Part shown: positions 1 to 5,746 of the stretch, piece by piece | Position numbering within the stretch: the first letter of the stretch is position 1 | Layout: every line of letters begins with the position of its first letter | Source of the DNA: Bacteroides sp. | Lineage (GTDB): Bacteria; Bacteroidota; Bacteroidia; Bacteroidales; Bacteroidaceae | Length of the DNA stretch: 5,746 nucleotides | NCBI GenBank assembly: GCA_019417975.1 | Contig: DYCT01000104.1 | Span: 1 to 5,746, forward strand | Direction of reading: 5' to 3' | Program-made: the position numbers and the translations under genes | The notes under the pieces: generated by a model | The model's database searches: none | The model's input: the letters and a program-made list of their open reading frames with translations, nothing else | What the model was told of the DNA's origin: nothing

Positions 1-76
1 TTTTATAAGTGATTGAGCAAAAAAATATTAATATCCATTTTCGGGGGTATCAAGCCCTAAAATCAAACCTTTTTAC

Positions 77-84
77 TACCTTTG
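77..84 (+). promoter_or_regulatory. Bacteroidetes-type -7 promoter element for recQ
   Basis: TACCTTTG matches the Bacteroidetes sigma factor -7 consensus TAnnTTTG exactly and is followed by C, as is common. It lies 20 bases before the ATG at 105. Transcription would therefore start near position 90 and give an A-rich leader of about 14 bases containing a run of eight A (92-99). No convincing -33 TTG-type element is visible at the expected spacing, so the call rests on the -7 match and its position. Confidence 0.6.
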
Positions 85-104
85 CGACACCAAAAAAAAG
101 ACTT

Positions 105-1928
105 ATGCTTCGCACCCTAAAAACATATTTCGGATATGACTCCTTCCGCCCGATGCAGGAGAAAATCATACAACAAATTTTAAGAAAAAAAGACACTTTA
201 GTACTTATGCCTACCGGGGGAGGAAAATCCATCTGTTATCAATTACCGGCTTTGATGATGGAAGGAACTGCCATTGTAGTTTCTCCACTGATATCCCTAA
301 TGAAGGACCAAGTTACGGCTTTAAGGACAAACGGTATTGCAGCTGCTGCCCTCAACAGCAGCAACGATGAAACCGACAAGATGCAAATCCGACAATTATG
401 CAGACAAGGCAAGCTAAAGCTGCTCTACATATCACCGGAGCGGCTATTGGGGGAAATCAACTTCTTGCTGAAGGACATCCAAATATCAATCTTTGCCATT
501 GACGAAGCACATTGTATTTCCCAATGGGGGCACGATTTCCGTCCGGAATACACCCAACTGAAAATACTTCACAAAGAATTTACAAATGTACCCATCGTTG
601 CTCTGACTGCCACAGCCGACAAATTAACAAGAGAAGATATTATAAAACAGTTGGATTTGAAACAACCTGAAATATTCATATCTTCGTTTGACCGGCCCAA
701 TCTTAGCCTGACAGTGAAACGTGGCTATCAACAAAAAGAGAAGAACAAAGCCATTTTAGCATTCATCGACAGTCATAAAGGAGAAAGCGGAATCATCTAT
801 TGCCTTAGTCGGAACAAGACTGAATCGGTAGCACAAATGCTTGAAAAGCATGGTATACGGGTCGGCATATATCATGCCGGACTCAGTGCTTCGGTACGCA
901 ACCAAATGCAGGATGATTTCATCAACGACCGTACCCAAGTGGTCTGTGCCACCATCGCTTTCGGAATGGGTATTGACAAAAGTAATGTGCGATGGGTAAT
1001 CCATTATAATATGCCCAAAAGCATTGAAAGTTTCTACCAAGAAATAGGACGCGCCGGAAGAGATGGCATGAAAAGCGATACACTACTTTTCTATTCGCTT
1101 GCTGATATTATCCTGCTTTCAAAGTTTGCCAACGAAAGCGGCCAAAGCCTTATCAACCTGGAAAAACTGAACCGAATGCAACAATATGCCGAAGCCAATG
1201 TCTGTCGCCGACGCATCTTGCTAAATTATTTCGGAGAAACTACCGAAAAAGATTGTGGCAATTGTGATGTTTGCAAAAACCCTCCACAACGATTTGATGG
1301 CACCATCATCGTGCAGAAAGCCTTAAGCGCCATTGTACGAACAGAAGAAAAAGTGGCCACACACATGCTCATCGACATCCTAAAAGGGGCAAGCAACGCA
1401 GAACTGCTGGATAAAGGATACGACAAAATCAAAACGTATGGAGTGGGAAGAGATATCCCCGGCAGAGACTGGCAAGACTATCTCTTGCAAATGCTACACC
1501 TGGGCTACTTCGAAATAGCCTACAATGAAAACAACCATTTAAAAATCACAGAAAGCGGAAAACGAGTACTCTTCGGACAAGAGAAAGCCGTACTCGCAGT
1601 TATCAAACGAGAAGAGACAACCCTAAGCCTACAAAAGAAGAAACGAACCTCAACTGTACAAAAAAAACCGCCTCTACTTTTGTCTAATCAAACAGACAAT
1701 ACATCGCTCTTCGAACATCTGCGACTACTCCGCTTAAAATTAGCACAACAAGAAGTCATACCGGCCTACATCGTGCTAAGCGACAAAGTCCTTCACGATG
1801 TCAGTGTCGCAGCTCCTACGACAATCGAAGAGTTTGGAGCAATCAATGGAATAGGTTCCTATAAAAAAGAGAAATATGGAAAAGACTTCGTCAAAGCTGT
1901 AAACGATTTCTTCAAAAAGAAAAGCTAA
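105..1928 (+). CDS. recQ: ATP-dependent DNA helicase RecQ
   Basis: RecQ is a 3'-5' superfamily 2 DNA helicase that unwinds recombination and replication intermediates. This protein has 607 residues, close to the 609 of E. coli RecQ, and all family domains are present in order. The helicase core carries Walker A TGGGKS (37-42, Lys41), the DEAH box (133-136) followed by the aromatic-rich loop CISQWGHDFRP, motif III TATA (about 168-171), and motif VI QEIGRAGRDG (312-321). Zinc-binding cysteines fall at 367, 384, 387 and 390. A winged-helix RQC domain spans about 395-503, a Lys-rich linker about 510-530, and a C-terminal HRDC domain about 535-604. The frame stays open upstream to a GTG at 9, but the promoter-like element at 77-84 lies inside that extension, and RecQ homology begins right after the ATG at 105 (LRTLKTYFGYDSFRPMQ), so 105 was chosen. 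Nothing appears broken or missing. Confidence 0.96.
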   Translation: MLRTLKTYFGYDSFRPMQEKIIQQILRKKDTLVLMPTGGGKSICYQLPALMMEGTAIVVSPLISLMKDQVTALRTNGIAAAALNSSNDETDKMQIRQLCRQGKLKLLYISPERLLGEINFLLKDIQISIFAIDEAHCISQWGHDFRPEYTQLKILHKEFTNVPIVALTATADKLTREDIIKQLDLKQPEIFISSFDRPNLSLTVKRGYQQKEKNKAILAFIDSHKGESGIIYCLSRNKTESVAQMLEKHGIRVGIYHAGLSASVRNQMQDDFINDRTQVVCATIAFGMGIDKSNVRWVIHYNMPKSIESFYQEIGRAGRDGMKSDTLLFYSLADIILLSKFANESGQSLINLEKLNRMQQYAEANVCRRRILLNYFGETTEKDCGNCDVCKNPPQRFDGTIIVQKALSAIVRTEEKVATHMLIDILKGASNAELLDKGYDKIKTYGVGRDIPGRDWQDYLLQMLHLGYFEIAYNENNHLKITESGKRVLFGQEKAVLAVIKREETTLSLQKKKRTSTVQKKPPLLLSNQTDNTSLFEHLRLLRLKLAQQEVIPAYIVLSDKVLHDVSVAAPTTIEEFGAINGIGSYKKEKYGKDFVKAVNDFFKKKS

Positions 1929-1968
1929 TTAACATAGAATAAAAATAAAACCAGAAAATAGCCAATCG

Positions 1969-2009
1969 CCCATCATTGATAAAACTTACATCGATGACGG
2001 GTTTCTTTT
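1969..2009 (+). terminator. Rho-independent terminator after recQ
   Basis: A 12-base stem pairs 1969-1980 (CCCATCATTGAT) with 1990-2001 (ATCGATGACGGG), with one A/C mismatch and one T-G wobble, around a 9-base loop (1981-1989). It is followed at once by TTTCTTTT (2002-2009). It sits 40 bases after the recQ stop, between convergent genes. The stem also folds on the minus strand, because the imperfect positions swap roles there, but the minus-strand T-rich stretch (1941-1950 on the + strand) is about 20 bases away. Use as a terminator for the TPR gene is therefore less certain. Confidence 0.7.
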
Positions 2010-2071
2010 CAAAGTAACAGCCCCAAAAGTAAAGAGATATAAAGCTTAGGAAGCGCATAAACAGCTGTACA

Positions 2072-2896
2072 CTAACGGCACTGTTCAAGCAACGATTGTA
2101 AATCACGACGAGAAGCCCCCAACGAGACTGCTCGTTCGAAATCGGTTTTCGCCATTTTCTTATCTTTTTGCAGCAAACGGACATTACCCCTCATCACATA
2201 AACATCACTAAAAGCAGGTGCTAAACGAGCAGCCTGATCCAAGTCAAACAGTGCAACATCAAGCTGTCCTAATTCCATCTCCAAGCCGGCACGAGCCAGC
2301 AACAGATTTACATCTTCCGGACTGACTTGAAGTATCTGGTTGTATAAGTCCAAGGCTTTTTTAGGTTGATTCTGTCTTTGATAAACTGTAGCCAACCCCA
2401 TTTGTCCCAAACGATGCTGTGGTTCAATCGCCAAAAGCCTCAGATAATCGGTTTCGGCCTGCTTATACTCCCGACGCTCTAAATAGATATAAGCACGATA
2501 AAGCAAAGCTTCAGTATTGCTTTTATCAACATCCAGCACATTGCAATAATCAATATACGCCTTATCGTCATTACCCATATCCAAACACAGGGCTGCCCGA
2601 TTTAGCAATATAGTGACATTAAGTGGCGACATGTTCAAAGCCATGTCAAAAGAATCCATTGCCTCGTTCAACCGATTCATACGCATTTGCAACAAACCTA
2701 AATTGGAGAACACCAATGCATTGGCCGGACTAGATGCATTAAGCTTAAGCACTTGTTTAAAAAGCGATTCTGCCTGTTCCAAGCTATCAGCTTCAAAACA
2801 AGAAACAGCACGTTGATAAAGCGTCTTATAAGACTCTTGGGCAGAAAAGATTCCACTCCAACCTAAAAAGAACAACAGAAGCAATAGTCTATTCAT
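2072..2896 (-). CDS. Secreted tetratricopeptide repeat (TPR) protein
   Basis: A 274-residue protein made almost entirely of TPR helix pairs, which normally act as protein-binding scaffolds. The N-terminus MNRLLLLLFFLGWSGIFSA is a classical signal peptide with probable cleavage after residue 19 (before QES), so the protein should be periplasmic. No lipobox cysteine is seen at the cleavage site. About seven 34-residue repeats follow, near residues 22-55, 59-92, 93-126, 127-160, 161-194, 195-228 and 229-262, with typical small/aromatic spacing such as ALLYRAYIYLERREYKQAETDY and, in the last, VYVMRGNVRLLQKDKKMAKTDF. The frame is open to an ATG at 2947, but the ATG at 2896 was chosen because it begins the signal peptide and follows a -7 element at 2914-2921. 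The gene is 100 bases downstream of the epimerase gene and converges on recQ. No enzymatic domain is recognised. The partner and process are unknown. Confidence 0.88.
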   Translation of the reverse strand: MNRLLLLLFFLGWSGIFSAQESYKTLYQRAVSCFEADSLEQAESLFKQVLKLNASSPANALVFSNLGLLQMRMNRLNEAMDSFDMALNMSPLNVTILLNRAALCLDMGNDDKAYIDYCNVLDVDKSNTEALLYRAYIYLERREYKQAETDYLRLLAIEPQHRLGQMGLATVYQRQNQPKKALDLYNQILQVSPEDVNLLLARAGLEMELGQLDVALFDLDQAARLAPAFSDVYVMRGNVRLLQKDKKMAKTDFERAVSLGASRRDLQSLLEQCR

Positions 2897-2913
2897 CTTC
2901 TTTATTTTTTCTA

Positions 2914-2921
2914 CAAAATTA
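2914..2921 (-). promoter_or_regulatory. Bacteroidetes-type -7 promoter element for the TPR gene
   Basis: On the minus strand this reads TAATTTTG, an exact match to TAnnTTTG. It ends 17 bases before the ATG at 2896. The expected leader is about 12 bases and A-rich (AAAAAATAAAGAAG before the ATG), an arrangement much like that upstream of recQ. No clear -33 element is seen. It implies that the TPR gene can be transcribed separately from the upstream sugar operon. Confidence 0.5.
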
Positions 2922-2980
2922 AAGAAGAACAAGCATATAGCAGGCATCTCACCTAATAAATAATCTATATGAAATCCCCG

Positions 2981-3008
2981 AAAAAAACTAAAAGAATCAA
3001 ATAGACTC
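2981..3008 (-). terminator. Possible weak terminator at the end of the epimerase gene
   Basis: On the minus strand GAGTC (3008-3004) can pair with GATTC (2998-2994), including one G-T wobble, around a TATTT loop. TTTTAGTTTTTTT follows (2993-2981). The stem is only five to six base pairs and overlaps the TGA stop of the epimerase gene (2999-2997). If functional it would separate the sugar operon from the TPR gene, but read-through is quite possible. Confidence 0.25.
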
Positions 3009-4022
3009 CAGCAAGTCTGAATATTCCTTATACCATTGATAGAGTTTATCCAATCCTTCGTTCAAAGAGGTGTTGGCACAATAGCCAAAACGTTTCTGCA
3101 AAAGAGTGGTATCGGCATAAGTTTGATATACATCTCCCGGCTGCATAGGCAACATTTGCTTGATTGCTTTTTTACCTACTATCGTCTCTATCGTTTCTAT
3201 AAATTCCATCAAAGAAACCGGAGAAGAATGACCGATATTGTATATTTCATTAGGTACAGCTTTGGTAAGGGGAGGGTTCTGTATAATCCGCAATATTCCT
3301 TGCACAATATCATCGATATACGTAAAATCACGCGATAAATGTCCTTCATTGAATACCTGAATAGGCTTTTCATTTACAATAGCACGCATAAACTTAATAG
3401 GAGCCATATCCGGACGTCCCCATGGGCCATATACAGTAAAGAAACGCAAACCGGTAGTAGGTATCCCATATAGTTTGCTGTATGCAAAACTCATCAATTC
3501 ATCCGATTTCTTTGTTGCGGCATAAAGGCTGACCGGAGAGTCCACCTGGTCGCTCTCCGCATAAGGTACTTTCTGATTCATACCATATACACTACTTGAG
3601 CTGGCATAAATAAAATGCTGAGGATGAAACCGACGACAAGCTTCTAATATACGGAAAAAGCCTACTAAATTGGATTCAATATAGGTCTCAGGATGGTCTA
3701 TGGAATAGCGAACTCCTGCTTGTGCCGCCAAGTTACAAACCACTTGAAACTGTTCGACTTCAAACAGTTTATCCAATCCGATATTATCAGTCAAATCCAT
3801 CTTTACAAAACGGAAAGACGGATAACGATTGCTCTTCAATAGTTGATTATCAGCTACAGCACACGCATCTATTCCCAACTGCTTTAAACGAGCCTGTTTC
3901 AGACGAATATCATAATAAGTATTCAGATTGTCTAAACCAACCAATTCATGTCCTTCTTCAGCCAATGCCTTTATCAGATGATAACCAATAAAGCCTGCTG
4001 CACCTGTTACCAATATTTTCAT
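2997..4022 (-). CDS. UDP-glucuronate 4-epimerase-like SDR enzyme (CapI/LpsL type)
   Basis: A 341-residue extended short-chain dehydrogenase/reductase. Enzymes of this type use bound NAD to interconvert UDP-glucuronate and UDP-galacturonate in the cytoplasm, for capsule or LPS synthesis. Visible features are the Rossmann motif GAAGFIG (residues 7-13), Asp31 at the end of the second strand (GLDN), the NLAAQAGVRYS segment (about 97-107), the SSSSVYG active-site strand (141-147), and the catalytic pair Tyr167 and Lys171 in YAATK. The signature RFFTVYGPWGRPD (193-205) is typical of UDP-GlcA epimerases rather than GalE. Length matches the family. The ATG at 4022 was chosen because MKILVTGAAGFIG begins there; an in-frame TTG at 4046 would add eight residues and overlap the upstream gene. 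The gene lies 17 bases after the ArnT-like gene and is surely co-transcribed with it. Another UDP- or dTDP-hexose specificity cannot be excluded by eye. Confidence 0.85.
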   Translation of the reverse strand: MKILVTGAAGFIGYHLIKALAEEGHELVGLDNLNTYYDIRLKQARLKQLGIDACAVADNQLLKSNRYPSFRFVKMDLTDNIGLDKLFEVEQFQVVCNLAAQAGVRYSIDHPETYIESNLVGFFRILEACRRFHPQHFIYASSSSVYGMNQKVPYAESDQVDSPVSLYAATKKSDELMSFAYSKLYGIPTTGLRFFTVYGPWGRPDMAPIKFMRAIVNEKPIQVFNEGHLSRDFTYIDDIVQGILRIIQNPPLTKAVPNEIYNIGHSSPVSLMEFIETIETIVGKKAIKQMLPMQPGDVYQTYADTTLLQKRFGYCANTSLNEGLDKLYQWYKEYSDLLESI

Positions 4023-4039
4023 AACTATTCCATTATTAT

Positions 4040-5590
4040 CTACCAAACAACAACAGTATACTCGCCTACTTCATATTTTTCTTTCTGCTCAATGAGAGTC
4101 TGCAAAGCTTCTTCACGCTTCACGACCTTATTACGTAAAAAGAGGATGAGAGGTTCGTGCTTCTGCAATTCTACTTGCAAAGCATCCCATTCCACAGTTT
4201 CTACCGGATGATTCAAGTATACTTTCATTCCGGACGAGCGAGGTACTTTATACGACAAATAGCGTACAGTCCCATATTCTTCTGCCAACTGCTTTCCTTT
4301 ATGAGCCAATTCACCATATCCGACCATGGAATTTACATTCGGGATAAAAAAAGACCCAACGAAGACAGCTACCAGCAATCCTACAACAACAGTCCGCATC
4401 GATTGCAAGCGCTTCTTATGCTTTAACAAGATCGCAGCATAAATGCCCGAAAGGGTAAGAATAGCTGCAGCTAAATAGACAAGCCAATGATTTAACATCT
4501 GCAGCGATTCCATGTAATGTGGCAAGATACAGATCACAGGAAACACCAATACAAAGATAAGAATAGGTACGGAAACAAAAATATCCGGCCAACGTTTTAA
4601 TTCAAACCGCTGCAACATCAACATGCTAAAGTAGGCAATAAACGGAAAGATTGGCAACAAATAAATTTCCAACTTAGAACTTATCAGAGAAAGTGTAACG
4701 AAGGTTGCGAGAAATATAGTCAGGAAAAACTTCTCCAAGACCGACAATTGCGGACGCTTCACCCAAAAGGCAACCAGCATACTGATAAAAAACAGACTCC
4801 ATGGTGCCAAAGCGTAGGTAAACGAATATACATAAAAGAACAAACCACGCTTATGACTAAAGGAATCGACTGCTCGGTTTATTGTCTGGTTGAAAAGCAA
4901 ATCGTTTAGGTAACTGCTTCCCCCTTCGGCATACACCAATCCGAACCAAAGAGCACAAGCAGCAAACAAAGGAATCCAAAAACGCCAACCCAAGTAGCGT
5001 CCGATAGTTCGGCCTTGTTTCTGCAATGTCAAAAAAGCACAAATACTGACTACCGGAATCATCACGCCATACGGCCCCTTGGTAAATAAAGCGCCAAATA
5101 CATAGGCCGGCAATAGCCACGTGTCGTAACGACGTCCATGACCACTGTATATCCGATAAAAAGTATAAAGGGCCAATACAATAAACATAGTCATCAGCAT
5201 GTCCATCCGCAGCACGACCATTCCACCAATAAAATAAGCCGTAGTAAGCAAAACAAGCTGGGCGGTGTTTCGATATGCATCTTTCAATTCTGTAGCTGTC
5301 CATCGATCCATAATCCATAAGACAACAAACCCCGGTAAAATGGAAAACAAGCCTAACCACAGCAAACTGTGCGTTCCCCACAGCCAACGACTAAACATGA
5401 CTATCCACAAATACAAAGGAGGCTTATCCGCATACGGTACACCGGCATTGAAGAAAGCAAAAAAATGGCCATCTGTTAATGCATCATCCGCAATATTCAA
5501 ATAGCGCAACTCATTACCAGGAGTATAGTCGCGCAACAACATCAGTGGCAACAATGCCACTAACCATAAAATATATCTGCTATATTTCAT
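4040..5590 (-). CDS. ArnT-like polyprenyl-phosphate-sugar glycosyltransferase (PMT/GT83-like membrane protein)
   Basis: A 516-residue inner-membrane glycosyltransferase of the GT-C fold, resembling ArnT (550 residues in E. coli), which transfers a sugar from undecaprenyl phosphate to lipid A on the periplasmic side. About 12-13 hydrophobic segments lie between residues 5 and 416, followed by a soluble tail of about 100 residues as in ArnT. ArnT landmarks are recognisable in order: the first periplasmic loop GNELRYLNIADDAL (25-38), ADKPPLYLW (54-62, like FEKP of ArnT), RMDMLMTMF (128-136), TKGPYGVMIP (170-179), the HKRGLFFYVY...PW segment (246-264), and SSKLEIYLLP (304-313, like GKLPTYIL). The usual Asp-Glu of the first loop reads Asn-Glu here. 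The ATG overlaps the stop of the upstream LAB_N gene in TAATG, so translation is probably coupled. The next gene, an epimerase, starts 17 bases after the stop. The sugar and acceptor are inferred only from context; other PMT-family roles, such as protein or glycan modification, remain possible. Confidence 0.85.
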   Translation of the reverse strand: MKYSRYILWLVALLPLMLLRDYTPGNELRYLNIADDALTDGHFFAFFNAGVPYADKPPLYLWIVMFSRWLWGTHSLLWLGLFSILPGFVVLWIMDRWTATELKDAYRNTAQLVLLTTAYFIGGMVVLRMDMLMTMFIVLALYTFYRIYSGHGRRYDTWLLPAYVFGALFTKGPYGVMIPVVSICAFLTLQKQGRTIGRYLGWRFWIPLFAACALWFGLVYAEGGSSYLNDLLFNQTINRAVDSFSHKRGLFFYVYSFTYALAPWSLFFISMLVAFWVKRPQLSVLEKFFLTIFLATFVTLSLISSKLEIYLLPIFPFIAYFSMLMLQRFELKRWPDIFVSVPILIFVLVFPVICILPHYMESLQMLNHWLVYLAAAILTLSGIYAAILLKHKKRLQSMRTVVVGLLVAVFVGSFFIPNVNSMVGYGELAHKGKQLAEEYGTVRYLSYKVPRSSGMKVYLNHPVETVEWDALQVELQKHEPLILFLRNKVVKREEALQTLIEQKEKYEVGEYTVVVW

Positions 5591-5746
5591 TATAATGAAG
5601 AAAACTTATTTGCACGCGCAAGTATTATATTCCGAATATATGCCACAAAGCCTACAGACTGTCCCAATATCAAAACCGGATCAAGACGGAATATACCATA
5701 GCTTACTATAATAGAAGAGCCGATAAGACTCAATATCCAAAAGCCT
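5590..5746 (-). CDS. LAB_N (lipid A biosynthesis N-terminal) domain membrane protein, 3' end only
   Basis: An open frame enters from the right edge (first full codon at 5745) and runs 51 codons to a TAA at 5592-5590. The start lies outside the window. The peptide begins GFWILSLIGSSIIVSYGIFR and continues with DPVLILGQSVGFVAYIRN, giving two hydrophobic helices split by a short charged turn. This pattern, in particular FW.LSLIGS, (R/K).DPV.ILGQ and Y.RN, is what I recognise from the LAB_N family. That family consists of small two- to three-helix membrane units found alone or fused to LpxB, and is distantly related to MtN3/SWEET-type transporters. No peptide follows the domain except a short polar tail. 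Its stop overlaps the start of the ArnT-like gene by one base, marking an operon. The biochemical role of LAB_N is not settled. By position it could help move or present a lipid-linked sugar, which is inference. Confidence 0.72.
   Translation of the reverse strand, partial: GFWILSLIGSSIIVSYGIFRLDPVLILGQSVGFVAYIRNIILARANKFSSL

Noticed and set aside
25..34. Perfect 10-base palindrome ATATTAATAT
   Set aside because: A short AT-only palindrome is expected by chance in AT-rich intergenic DNA, and no second copy or known regulator fits.
1912..2184. A 90-codon minus-strand open frame across the recQ/TPR gap
   Set aside because: It overlaps the end of the TPR gene in another frame, contains the terminator hairpin, and shows no recognisable protein features.
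2897..2947. Upstream ATG at 2947 for the TPR protein
   Set aside because: It would bury the signal peptide behind 17 extra residues and lies upstream of the -7 element at 2914-2921.
2997..4022. Epimerase gene as GalE or dTDP-glucose 4,6-dehydratase
   Set aside because: The active site has YAATK with a preceding SSSSVYG rather than the DE pair of dehydratases, and RFFTVYGPWGRPD favours the UDP-glucuronate epimerase group over GalE.
4023..4046. TTG start eight codons upstream for the epimerase
   Set aside because: The ATG at 4022 directly precedes the conserved KILVTGAAGFIG strand, and the extension would overlap the upstream stop without adding conserved sequence.
4857..5387. A 176-codon minus-strand open frame inside the ArnT-like gene
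   Set aside because: It is an alternative frame of the real gene on the same strand. Its translation is rich in Cys, Trp and Tyr, has no family character, and competes with a clearly conserved membrane enzyme.
1..5746. Mobile elements, CRISPR arrays, tRNA or rRNA genes, phase-variation invertible promoters
   Set aside because: I looked on both strands and saw no transposase or integrase, no spaced direct repeats, no cloverleaf-like sequence and no convincing long inverted repeats flanking a promoter.

Overview
The window looks like chromosomal DNA from Bacteroides or a close relative. The evidence is moderate GC, A-rich untranslated leaders without strong Shine-Dalgarno sites, and two matches to the Bacteroidetes -7 promoter element TAnnTTTG placed just upstream of genes. 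Gene content fits too: a RecQ helicase, a secreted TPR protein and an envelope-sugar gene set. No RNA gene, mobile element, CRISPR array or prophage is visible. The window is gene-dense, and its longest gene-free stretch is about 140 bases.

Layout. On the + strand, recQ (105-1928) has a likely promoter at 77-84 and a hairpin/T-tract terminator at 1969-2009. It converges on a minus-strand block. Read in the direction of transcription, from the right edge, that block holds: the 3' end of a small membrane protein with a lipid A biosynthesis N-terminal (LAB_N) type domain (5746-5590); an ArnT-like polytopic glycosyltransferase (5590-4040) whose ATG overlaps the preceding stop by one base; a UDP-glucuronate 4-epimerase-like SDR enzyme (4022-2997) 17 bases further on; and, after 100 bases with its own -7 element, a signal-peptide-bearing TPR protein (2896-2072).

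How the genes may work together. LAB_N, ArnT-like and epimerase form a tight operon. The epimerase family makes UDP-galacturonate from UDP-glucuronate. ArnT-like enzymes transfer a sugar from a polyprenyl-phosphate carrier to lipid A or another envelope acceptor on the outer face of the inner membrane. The combination suggests an envelope modification pathway, possibly uronic acid decoration of LPS. The polyprenyl-phosphate sugar synthase it would need is not in the window and would be expected just beyond the right edge. The TPR gene is probably transcribed at least partly on its own and has no evident functional link. The parts belong to known families; what is new, if anything, is the specific pathway they form.
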